The notes beneath the pieces were generated by a model that was not told the DNA's origin, ran no database searches, and saw only the letters and a program-made list of their open reading frames with translations. 64,000 nucleotides of DNA, from contig OAPG01000014.1 of assembly GCA_900208305.1 (NCBI GenBank), positions 62,001 to 126,000 of the forward strand, in the 5' to 3' direction. This document shows positions 51,206 through 59,431 of this stretch, one piece after another. Each line of letters starts with the position of its first letter. Position 1 is the stretch's first letter. Position numbers and translations under genes: made by a program. Source of the stretch: Melanopsichium pennsylvanicum. Taxonomy: Eukaryota; Basidiomycota; Ustilaginomycetes; Ustilaginales.

Positions 51206-52612
51206 ATGCGTCGCTTTGGCAAGCCACAAGGTGCTGCCGCCGAGCGAGCAGTTACCGCGAATTCCCTGACCAAGGGTCAGCTGTACTTCAACTTCGCGCT
51301 CGTCTCTTCGCTCTTCTTCGTTTGGGGTCTGTCTTATGGTCTGCTTGATTCTCTGAACAAGACATTCCAAGACTCGCTCCACCTCACTAAGGCCCAATCT
51401 ACCGGTCTTCAGGCTTGCTACTTCGGCGCTTACCTTGTGAATGGTCCCATCTCCGGTCCTCTTGCAAGAAAGTTCGGTTATCGCACATCGATCCACGTTG
51501 GCCTTGGTCTCTTCAGTCTGGGAGCAGTCATGTTTTGGCCTTGCGCACTGACCTACAGTTACCCTGGATTCCTGGCATGCACTTTCGTCACTGCCTCCGG
51601 TCTTGCATGGCTCGAGATGGCTGCCAACTCATACATCACCGTTCTTGGTTCTCCAGACTTGGCCGCTTTCCGTCTTGTATTCGCACAATCCTGGAATGGC
51701 GTGGCCAGTGTACTTGGACCCATTATTGCCGGTAGGACCTTCCTGAAAACAGGACATTCGCACACCCTGAACCACCTTCAATGGGTCTACCTTGGAATCT
51801 CCGTCTTTGGATGCCTCATCAACCTTCTCTTCTTCGTCGCCAAGCTTCCCGAGATCAAGCAGGAAGTGAATGCCTCCCTCGACGCCAAGCCCGTGTCCAT
51901 TTGGACTCAGAAGCATCTTATCTTTGGTGCTCTGGCCGAGTGGTTCTATGTCGGCGCTCAAGTCTCAGTCGCCTCGCTCACCATCAATTACTACGTCGAA
52001 CAACCTGGTCTTAACATCACCGTCACAAAGGCTGCCGATCTTTTCTCCGTTACTCTTGCCGTCTTCACCATCGGTCGATTCTTTGGTGTTCCAATCTTGT
52101 CCAGAGTTGATTCTGCGCTCATGCTATTCATCTGCGGTCTTGGCTGTATCCTCATGTCGATCCTTACCGCAGTAGTTCCTGGTGCTGGAGGTATTGCGTG
52201 CCTGATGTTGATTTTCTTTTTCGAATCGGTCTGCTACCCTATCATCTTCACTTTGGCTACTTCCAACCTGGGTTCGAACCAGAAGATTGGAAGTGCTCTT
52301 GTTGCTGCTGGTGTCAGCGGAGGAGCTTGGATGCCATCGATCCAAGCTATTTTGGCTGACAAAACCAGCACCCATCACTCTTTCTTCGTTCCAATTTCCG
52401 GTTTTGCCGTGGTCGCCTTGTATGGACTTTACATGCACTTGCGAGGATGCAGGCAACTGGGCTACTGGAGCTGGAGGAAGCTCGACAAGGAGACCACCAT
52501 GGGGATCACCGCTCCTCAGTATCCTTTCGACATGGAGCACACCGGCTCTGATAAGGACGTCAAAGATGGCCAGGCCAGCCCGACTTTCCCCTCTGTTCCC
52601 TACCAGCACTAA
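51206..52612 (+). CDS. MFS sugar transporter of the FucP (fucose/glucose:H+ symporter) family
   Basis: A 468-residue membrane protein. The ATG at 51206 (TCACCATGCG context) is preferred because the upstream in-frame stretch is pyrimidine-rich leader. About 12 spans start near residue 28 (YFNFALVSSLFFVWGLSYGLLDSLNKTFQ). This block, with LDSLNKTFQ, QACYFGAYLVNGPISGPLARKFGYR, GLAWLEMAANSYITVLGSP and QSWNGVASVLGPIIAGRTFL, is diagnostic of the FucP/GluP family. The second half has FSVTLAVFTIGRFFGVPIL and FFFESVCYPIIFTLATSNLG. Characterised members carry L-fucose, glucose/galactose or other hexoses with protons. No sugar-catabolic gene lies beside it, so the substrate is open. The C-tail of about 60 residues is cytoplasmic. 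No intron. Confidence 0.9.
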   Translation: MRRFGKPQGAAAERAVTANSLTKGQLYFNFALVSSLFFVWGLSYGLLDSLNKTFQDSLHLTKAQSTGLQACYFGAYLVNGPISGPLARKFGYRTSIHVGLGLFSLGAVMFWPCALTYSYPGFLACTFVTASGLAWLEMAANSYITVLGSPDLAAFRLVFAQSWNGVASVLGPIIAGRTFLKTGHSHTLNHLQWVYLGISVFGCLINLLFFVAKLPEIKQEVNASLDAKPVSIWTQKHLIFGALAEWFYVGAQVSVASLTINYYVEQPGLNITVTKAADLFSVTLAVFTIGRFFGVPILSRVDSALMLFICGLGCILMSILTAVVPGAGGIACLMLIFFFESVCYPIIFTLATSNLGSNQKIGSALVAAGVSGGAWMPSIQAILADKTSTHHSFFVPISGFAVVALYGLYMHLRGCRQLGYWSWRKLDKETTMGITAPQYPFDMEHTGSDKDVKDGQASPTFPSVPYQH

Positions 52613-53361
52613 ATGGGTAATGTGCATCTGCATACTACGCGAATTCCAAACCCCTTTGTCTCCATTTAGTCACTCCACAAATTGATGTCTGTTTTCCTGT
52701 CAAGCGACCCCTTTTGTAGACCATCACAACACTCGTGCTCAATGTGTCAAACTCTTGTAGATCCAGAGCAAAGATATGTGATTCGATGTGTCTTTGCAAA
52801 CAGAAGCGATAACAATTCAATCTCAGGATTCATATGAAAAGGTCCTGCCAAAGGCTTGGACGATGCACAAACTCTCCCTGGTGCTTCGCTTTCAGACTCA
52901 AATTTGACACCAGCGGTGCTGGAACAGAGCGGGATTTATATTGAGAACCACATGCTCAACGAGTAAATGTTGACATTTTATTTGCTCAATTCACGGAATT
53001 CGGCGAGCCACGTCGGTGTAGCTGTAGTTGAAGGTTGTTATTCTTGGTTCTTATTTGCTTGATTTTCTGACTATTTACATGCTGAATCTTCGGGTTTATA
53101 TACCTTCGTCGCGGCCCCCAAAATTCGGCAAAGACAGGGTAATCTTGTCAAGTATCGTTCGCTATACACGTATTACAATATTTCGCTTTGTCCGCATTCA
53201 GCTTTGTTCGCCTCACGCCTGTTCGCTTCGTCCGCATTGGGGTTTATTCGCCTCATGCCTTAATTCATCTGCCCATCTAATTCGGTCGGCGCAATATCTT
53301 CAACTGCTGTCGCGGACGTGAGTATTATTCAAAGGCGAATACGTGGTCGACGTCGCATGTT
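52613..53361. other. Intergenic with a 40-bp direct duplication
   Basis: About 750 bp. It holds the 3' UTR of the sugar transporter and the promoter of the next gene, which includes two imperfect 40-bp units in tandem (53181-53260). No gene is seen. Confidence 0.6.
53181..53260. repeat. Tandem 40-bp duplication
   Basis: Two adjoining 40-bp units (TTCGCTTYGTCCGCATT...TTCGCCTCAYGCCT) that differ at seven positions. They lie about 100 bp upstream of the SCI1-like start codon. Confidence 0.88.
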
Positions 53362-54591
53362 ATGTCTAAAGCCGACGACCAAATTCCTTGTTCTTACCCT
53401 TGCATCGAGCTCAACAACATGGGAACTGGCGACGGTAATTCCCGTGGCCACCGACGTCTTCAAAGTCCTGATCCTCACTCGCACCGCTCGCAACGAGAAC
53501 GTCGTTCGGAACACAGAGATGAAATCTCTCGCGGCAGCCGTAGAGATAAAGACGAATCGCATCAACGTCGATCGCATTCACCATCACCTCGCCGAACCTT
53601 GTTAACCTCTTTCGACGCAATTCACTCGAAGCTTGCTCAATACAATGTTTCTCCTCTAAGCAATGACGACTACTATATCCGAGCGACGGAGTTTAAGGCC
53701 TGGCTCGCCGAATCCAAAGGCAAATACCTCGACGAAATTCCTTCCAAGGATGCTCGACATTACTTCTATCGCTTTGTACGTCGATGGAATGATGGCAAGC
53801 TGCCTGATGAGTACTACGAAGGGAAAGTGCGAAGTAGTGCTGCCGCCGCGGGGTCAAGCAGTCAGACGAGACACAGGTGGGCGTTCACGACAAAATCCAC
53901 ATACACCAAGGCGGAGGAGGAAAGCTTGGCGACGATCCGTGATACCGTGGATACGCTGACGAATGGCGAGAGCAGAGGTGCGAAAGAGGCACGGGATGCG
54001 GAAAGGCTGGCGAAGAAGCGACGGTCTGCCTACTCCGATACTGATGCGAGACTGGATGAACCTCCGAGCCGCGATTCTGGCTGGAAGATTCGCCCAACAC
54101 ATGGTACGCAAGCATCCTCAAGCTCAGCAAACGCTCGAAGTTATGCAGAGGCACAGTTGGAGCGAGAGCACAGGCAAGATTTGGACCGAATAGCACAAAG
54201 CGAAGCTCGGCGGCGTGCACGGCAAGACCAAAGGGACGAGGAGGAAGCACTTGACCGTAGAAGCGCTACTGGACGAGATCGAATGCTGGAGAAGAAACGC
54301 GAGCGAGCTGCTGTCAATAGAGCTTTTGCAGACCGTAGGTACGAGGATGACGGCATCGAGATAGACGATCGAGAGCTGTACGATGAACCTTTGATTCCAC
54401 GATCAAGTTCTTCCAGAGCAAGAGAGGACACAAAGTACAGCGGGGCTAGCAAACGACAACAAGCAAGACAGGAAATACAGATTGAACGTAAAGCAGAATT
54501 ACAGGAAAAGGTGACAGCCCTGAAAGAGAAGGATAGGGCGACAATGGAAATGTTCAAAGCTATGGCGAAAGAGCGTTTCAATGGTGCCTGA
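53362..54591 (+). CDS. SCI1-like charged nuclear protein (style cell-cycle inhibitor 1 type domain)
   Basis: A 409-residue, highly charged protein. After an Arg/Ser-rich start (RRSHSPSPRR, about 70-80) there is one conserved domain at about 85-160: DAIHSKLAQYNVSPLSNDDYYIRA, EFKAWLAESKGKYLDEIPSK, RHYFYRFVRRWNDGKLPDEYY. This pattern (short helix, FxxWLxxxKG, F..FVxxWNxxKL...YYxG) is that of plant SCI1 and related eukaryotic proteins. A long charged helix follows (about 190-405), rich in Arg/Glu/Lys, ending in a probable coiled coil (RQEIQIERKAELQEKVTALK). Plant SCI1 is nuclear and slows cell division. RS-like repeats hint at a splicing link, but the fungal function is unknown to me. ATG at 53362, no intron. 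Confidence 0.7.
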   Translation: MSKADDQIPCSYPCIELNNMGTGDGNSRGHRRLQSPDPHSHRSQRERRSEHRDEISRGSRRDKDESHQRRSHSPSPRRTLLTSFDAIHSKLAQYNVSPLSNDDYYIRATEFKAWLAESKGKYLDEIPSKDARHYFYRFVRRWNDGKLPDEYYEGKVRSSAAAAGSSSQTRHRWAFTTKSTYTKAEEESLATIRDTVDTLTNGESRGAKEARDAERLAKKRRSAYSDTDARLDEPPSRDSGWKIRPTHGTQASSSSANARSYAEAQLEREHRQDLDRIAQSEARRRARQDQRDEEEALDRRSATGRDRMLEKKRERAAVNRAFADRRYEDDGIEIDDRELYDEPLIPRSSSSRAREDTKYSGASKRQQARQEIQIERKAELQEKVTALKEKDRATMEMFKAMAKERFNGA

Positions 54592-55728
54592 TAGCGGCGG
54601 TGTGATACGAAAAGGTTCGTGTTGGAAGGAGTAATATCATACAAACGATCGGTCTAACAACAACGGCGTTAGCGATTATGCAACCGTGTGACAAGTAAAT
54701 CTGGGAAGAACAACACGCCGTAATTGTGGTGGGACCCTGAGACGGGCAAGACGCGACAGTGTCCGTATCAATATTGATTCTCTCACATTCTCCGATAGCC
54801 TTGCTTTCGCTTTCGTCGATGCGTTTGAACAGCTAATCTCAAACACAATGCAATCCGTTTAAGCTACCGATGCTCGAGAATACAAGTCAATCGTGAGGGA
54901 AGAGCACTGCTGGCTTTATTTAAGTCCGTCAACGGCACGGTTCATGCATCGAGGGGGTTGGACCCTGACAGCTTTCTGCAGGAATGACCAAACACTGCTC
55001 TAGTGCTGCGAAAGCCAACCCACCTCGGCGACCATAGCAAATGCCATTTAGCTCCCCGCCCCCAGTCGAATTTTATTGAGGATATCATTAGCGAAATACT
55101 GTACTTCGAGCAAGTTGCTTTCCTTGATTTGCATTGTAACTTTGTCGCACATCATGCAGTCAGGATTGGCTAAGGAGGTTGTTACACAGATGCGGATAAC
55201 GAGACAAAGAAACGATCAGTGGACCGAGTGCAAAGCTGTGATCCGTACACTGGGTTCACTTACGACTCGGCTGACCATGCGGCCAAGTGCATCTGTACTC
55301 CGACTTGCATGACGGCTCTGCACTGTGTTTCTGTCCCGCTAGTCAAGGTCAAAGCTCGTACCCGCAACCGTGTGCTTCTTCATTCAAGATCTTTTAACTG
55401 ATTCCAGATTGAGACGGCTTGTGCGAACACCTTTCGCCTGTCTGGTTTGTCAGTCGAGTGTGTTCGGTCCTCCTCTCGACCTGTCCCTTCATGTCGACGT
55501 GTTTCAAGAGGAGCATGGCAGGAACGATCCTTGGTGGGCTCAAATCCCACAGACGAGTGTGTATCAAATAAGCTCTTGTCATCACTCGTGAATCGTAAAC
55601 CACTCATAGAGTATCGCCCATTTCATCAACACATCCGTGGCAAGGGGCTTTCCGACTTCACAGCAACGCGACAAAACGGACCCTTGCCTTTCTTCACCTC
55701 ACGCTTTGGAAAAGCTCCATGAATCAGG
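54592..55728. other. Intergenic, about 1.1 kb
   Basis: Promoter/leader region of the next gene. A T-arm-like sequence at 55534-55550 was examined and rejected as a tRNA. No gene is seen. Confidence 0.5.
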
Positions 55729-58700
55729 ATGTCGACGATTCTTACTAACGAAGAGAACATCAGCAAGAGCAGCTTCGCGCAAGCTTCAACAACGAAGCCG
55801 ACGTTGCCTAAACGTTCCAATCGTCGCTCGCTTGTCGGTACACCACCACAGCTGCTATTTGAGACTTCGTCTTCGCCTTCTGTAACTTGCGTGCCCTTGG
55901 TGTCGTCTTCTTCGTCAATGACAACTCTGCCTGCGACATGGGTCGAATCGACAAAAGAGGAAGCAAGAGCGAAACGTGCGAGCACGGGCATGGCACCCAA
56001 GCAGTCCAACGTCCAACCGGTATACATCGCACCCTTGAAGATCGGCGTAAAAAAGTATCCCATGCGCCCTTCGACATCGTCGACGATCTTCACGCAGTCT
56101 TCGCCAAACACGATGAGTTCGCCGACGTTTTCGTCGATGACAACTCCCACAATGCCAACAAAGAGTCAGCACAGAAGATCGGCGGATTCGGCATTTGCAA
56201 CGCCGATGTCTTCAAGATCAAGTGTATTCAAGAGCCACGATGTATTCGTCACGGGCATTGGTCTTGACTTCTCAAGTCCAGATCTCAACTATCCGGTCAA
56301 ATCGACTAGTTCGTCAAACAACATCGCTGAGCTGTCTCGTGCTCCCTTGTCTGTCAATATGCTCAAGCACAAGATAAGTTCTATTTCTACGAACGCCTGT
56401 GAACTCAAGAGCACATCGACAGAAACCAGCGCTGTCAACCCTCGGTCTCTGCATAGCTCCTCAAACAGCGAAAGCACCGTAGCAGATACTCAGAGCGATA
56501 CATCAGCCATTTCTTCGATCGCCAACTCGCCGCCAGCAAACTCAGTCCAGATCCGTGCAAAGTCTTACGATACAGCATGCACGGCCTCTCCACGCTTGCC
56601 GGTCGCAGAAAGCGCGATTCAAACGCCAAAGCGAGCATCGCTACTTTCAGCAATACCAATGGGCATCTCTCGAAGCCATCAAGAGCTTATCGATGGGTCT
56701 CCGAAAACGTTTCATCGTGTAGAGGCCCAGGGTCTGTTCGAGAGCGTACGAGGCTTGATGGCTGATATTGGTGCCGAAGTCGAACTGTCTCCGAAGGAAC
56801 AACCGACAGCACCATCGAATCAACAGACAACGTCAAAGGATAAAGCTATCGATGATGAGGACGCTAATGGTCGATACAGTGACAGCGAAAGGCGAGATTT
56901 GCGAAGCTGGCTTGCGACTTCACAACAAATACAAAACATCGGTCCAACAGACACACCGATAGTTGACAGTGGTGCCAAGAAGACTGACAACAAAGTTATC
57001 TTTAGCACGCCAAAGATTCAAGTTGCGATAGCACCGACGAGCTCGGGAGAAAGCACCGCAGATACTGTTCCCGTTCCGCAAAGACGATCTTCAAAGCAGC
57101 ACGGCCTTGCACTGCCGGAACAAAGCGAGGCTGAAGCCAATAATGGTGCTTCATCCCGCTCGCGATTGTGGAATTTGCTTCGTGCACCATCCCCAACCGC
57201 TTCCGCCTCATCCTATGCTTCAACATCGTCGTTTGTGCCAAACAAGTCTCGGGCGCCGCCTACTAATGCTTCGACAAGCAGTCTCGTTTCCAACAATTCC
57301 AGCTCGTCGTTTTCGCTCTTCACAAGAAAGTTTGGTTCACGATCGGTATCAGATACGCAAATCTCTTCATCTACCTCGACGCAAGAAGACACTGTCCCCT
57401 TGCGCTTGACTCGCAACCACATTGATGAAGACCATCTAGCGTCTCTCATCATTAGCAACGCAGAAGCTCGCCATGTTCTCAAAACCGATACCAACCCAAG
57501 CAAGCTGCGTGAGGTGGGTCTAAAACTCGAACTAGGTTGGAGAGAGCAACTCTCTGAGGCACAATCGTTGCGGGGTAGGTTGGAGCTTACACAGGACACG
57601 GTCGAGGATCTGGAAGAGGAAAACAAGCAGTTAAGGGCGCAATTGGGTGGATTGAGCGAATTGGTTGTGCAGAAGGAGGAAGATATGAAAGCTTTGAGTA
57701 AAGGGGCTAAAGGTCAGATTGCGAGGGAGAGGGATGTTGTTGCGGCTGAAATTGCGGCCATTAGAGCCCACGCCGAGTTGCGAATAGACAGATTAGAGAG
57801 AGAGAAAGCCGAGGAAAAGGCTTTTTCGTTAGGGTTAGGGATGATGTTGAAAGAGCGAGAGCGAGGAAGAGAGCGTGGGCTGTTTGGTGTACAAGGATAT
57901 AACCAGCATGGCGATGAAGGATCAAATGTAGGTGAGGATGATGATGGAAATGGTCGTGACTGCGAAAACCTGTCATTGACCGTTCCGGGCGTTGGCAGAC
58001 CAAATAGTGTGCTGTTCGACCTTCCCACAAGCATCTACGACGATGACGTTATGCGCATCGATGGCACCCCATCTCCGAGTTTCCCAAAAACCCTCCGTCG
58101 CTCTGCCCTCCTCCAATGCCGCCCAACTCGATCCGATTGGCATGAGGAACCGCTCGAGATGGCGTATGAAGACCTCTTTCGCTGCTCGTCCCATCGATTC
58201 GCTCAAGGTGCGGCTGCTCCGCCAAGCACACTTGTGGACGAAAGAGTTCTTCTGATCGGCACAGACATGCGTCTATTGGTTAAAATTGCATCTAGATTGA
58301 CCGCTATGGGCTTGACACAAGTCATACTGGCTTGTCCCGATTCAGAGGGAGAGCGTGAGACTTTGGAGAAAGGCGTGCGATGCATGACCTTTGACATTGA
58401 CGCAGAGAATGCTTATGGCGCATTGCTCGAGACAGCCACTTTGAAATTGGGCGGAGAGGTGGATTGCATTGTTAACGCCTTTGATGATGTCAAAGATGTT
58501 GGACGACTTAATGCGGTTAGTTCCCTGCTGCTGCAACAGATGAATTACGAACAAACCATGGATCGAAACGCTTCTCTAATCACGACGAAGCAGCCTTTGA
58601 GCATCGTCGACGTCATCTATGACCACAGCCCAACTCAAAAAGGTGAAACTGATCCTGACAACGCAATTCGATCGATGTGTACCACGTCGCTAGTTGGCTT

Positions 58701-59139
58701 GGCAAGTAGTCTCGCAACACAAGCGAACCTTTCGCGCCAATCAGATGGTTCGAAACGTGCTATTCGACTCAATTCGATCCTCGCCTCCGATAAAGTATCA
58801 GCCTTGGACAAAGAGATGGAGGCTATCTTGCGCCTTATCGACCCTTGCAGCACTGTTCAAGGTAGCATCATCCAACCACAACCGATGATGCATTGCGTCG
58901 GCGCACCGTTGTGCCCCGCTCTGCCGGCATCGCTATCTTCTCCAAACTTGGCCACACCAATTCAAATCGAGCGCAACAAAGACCTTTTCTCCACGCCAAC
59001 CAACCAAGGTTGGCTCAGGTTTCACAAGAGGCTCGCAGACGCAGACCTATTCGATGCTCTCGAGCGAGAAAACAACGCCTTGTTGGCAAAAGTAAACTCA
59101 CTCGAAGCTCTCGTAGAATCAATCAAAGCAGCGCAATGA
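55729..59139 (+). CDS. Large disordered/coiled-coil protein with a degenerate SDR-like domain
   Basis: An 1136-residue protein, one exon, ATG at 55729. Residues 1-560 are Ser/Thr/Pro-rich and look disordered. About 561-720 is helical and coiled-coil (LRGRLELTQDTVEDLEEENK, then LRIDRLEREKAEEKAF). Residues about 836-1050 have the alternating strand/helix order of a short-chain dehydrogenase: VLLIGTDMRLLVKIASRLTA, an Asp after strand 3 (MTFDID), CIVNAFDD where NNAG is expected, SIVDVIYDH in the catalytic-Ser strand, SMCTTSLVGLASSLA where YxxxK is expected, and IRLNSILAS for IRVNAIAPG. The Gly-rich cofactor loop and the Ser-Tyr-Lys residues are missing, so it is probably a non-catalytic binding fold. 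A C-terminal coiled coil (about 1095-1136) ends it. Function unknown; a scaffold role is inference only. Confidence 0.8.
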   Translation: MSTILTNEENISKSSFAQASTTKPTLPKRSNRRSLVGTPPQLLFETSSSPSVTCVPLVSSSSSMTTLPATWVESTKEEARAKRASTGMAPKQSNVQPVYIAPLKIGVKKYPMRPSTSSTIFTQSSPNTMSSPTFSSMTTPTMPTKSQHRRSADSAFATPMSSRSSVFKSHDVFVTGIGLDFSSPDLNYPVKSTSSSNNIAELSRAPLSVNMLKHKISSISTNACELKSTSTETSAVNPRSLHSSSNSESTVADTQSDTSAISSIANSPPANSVQIRAKSYDTACTASPRLPVAESAIQTPKRASLLSAIPMGISRSHQELIDGSPKTFHRVEAQGLFESVRGLMADIGAEVELSPKEQPTAPSNQQTTSKDKAIDDEDANGRYSDSERRDLRSWLATSQQIQNIGPTDTPIVDSGAKKTDNKVIFSTPKIQVAIAPTSSGESTADTVPVPQRRSSKQHGLALPEQSEAEANNGASSRSRLWNLLRAPSPTASASSYASTSSFVPNKSRAPPTNASTSSLVSNNSSSSFSLFTRKFGSRSVSDTQISSSTSTQEDTVPLRLTRNHIDEDHLASLIISNAEARHVLKTDTNPSKLREVGLKLELGWREQLSEAQSLRGRLELTQDTVEDLEEENKQLRAQLGGLSELVVQKEEDMKALSKGAKGQIARERDVVAAEIAAIRAHAELRIDRLEREKAEEKAFSLGLGMMLKERERGRERGLFGVQGYNQHGDEGSNVGEDDDGNGRDCENLSLTVPGVGRPNSVLFDLPTSIYDDDVMRIDGTPSPSFPKTLRRSALLQCRPTRSDWHEEPLEMAYEDLFRCSSHRFAQGAAAPPSTLVDERVLLIGTDMRLLVKIASRLTAMGLTQVILACPDSEGERETLEKGVRCMTFDIDAENAYGALLETATLKLGGEVDCIVNAFDDVKDVGRLNAVSSLLLQQMNYEQTMDRNASLITTKQPLSIVDVIYDHSPTQKGETDPDNAIRSMCTTSLVGLASSLATQANLSRQSDGSKRAIRLNSILASDKVSALDKEMEAILRLIDPCSTVQGSIIQPQPMMHCVGAPLCPALPASLSSPNLATPIQIERNKDLFSTPTNQGWLRFHKRLADADLFDALERENNALLAKVNSLEALVESIKAAQ

Positions 59140-59431
59140 ATCAGCCCGTGTATATTCCCAAGGTTCTGCAACGCCAACTTTTTTTTCTTTTTTTTTTTTT
59201 TGATTCCATCTCAACCCTCGTGCACAGAATGTTGGTTTTCTAAGCTCTTGATCATCTTGCAGAACGAGGCTTTCACACAGCACCGATCGACATGTCGAAG
59301 ACGAAACGACAGCCAATAGATTGCATTTGTACACGAACAGAAACGATCATGACTAATAGCACGTCTAGACCAATGGCTCACCTACCTCCGTCCAATCACA
59401 TTCTGTCCTCGCTTCAACATTATTGTCGCTG
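59140..59431. other. Convergent spacer between coiled-coil gene and Cid1-like gene
   Basis: About 290 bp between two stop codons, with a T-rich run (59179-59201) on the + strand that may serve 3'-end formation of the upstream gene. Confidence 0.5.

Noticed and set aside
55500..55560. tRNA-like T-arm (GTGGG CTCAAAT CCCAC)
   Set aside because: The loop departs from the TTCRANY consensus, and no D-arm, anticodon arm or acceptor partner is found upstream.
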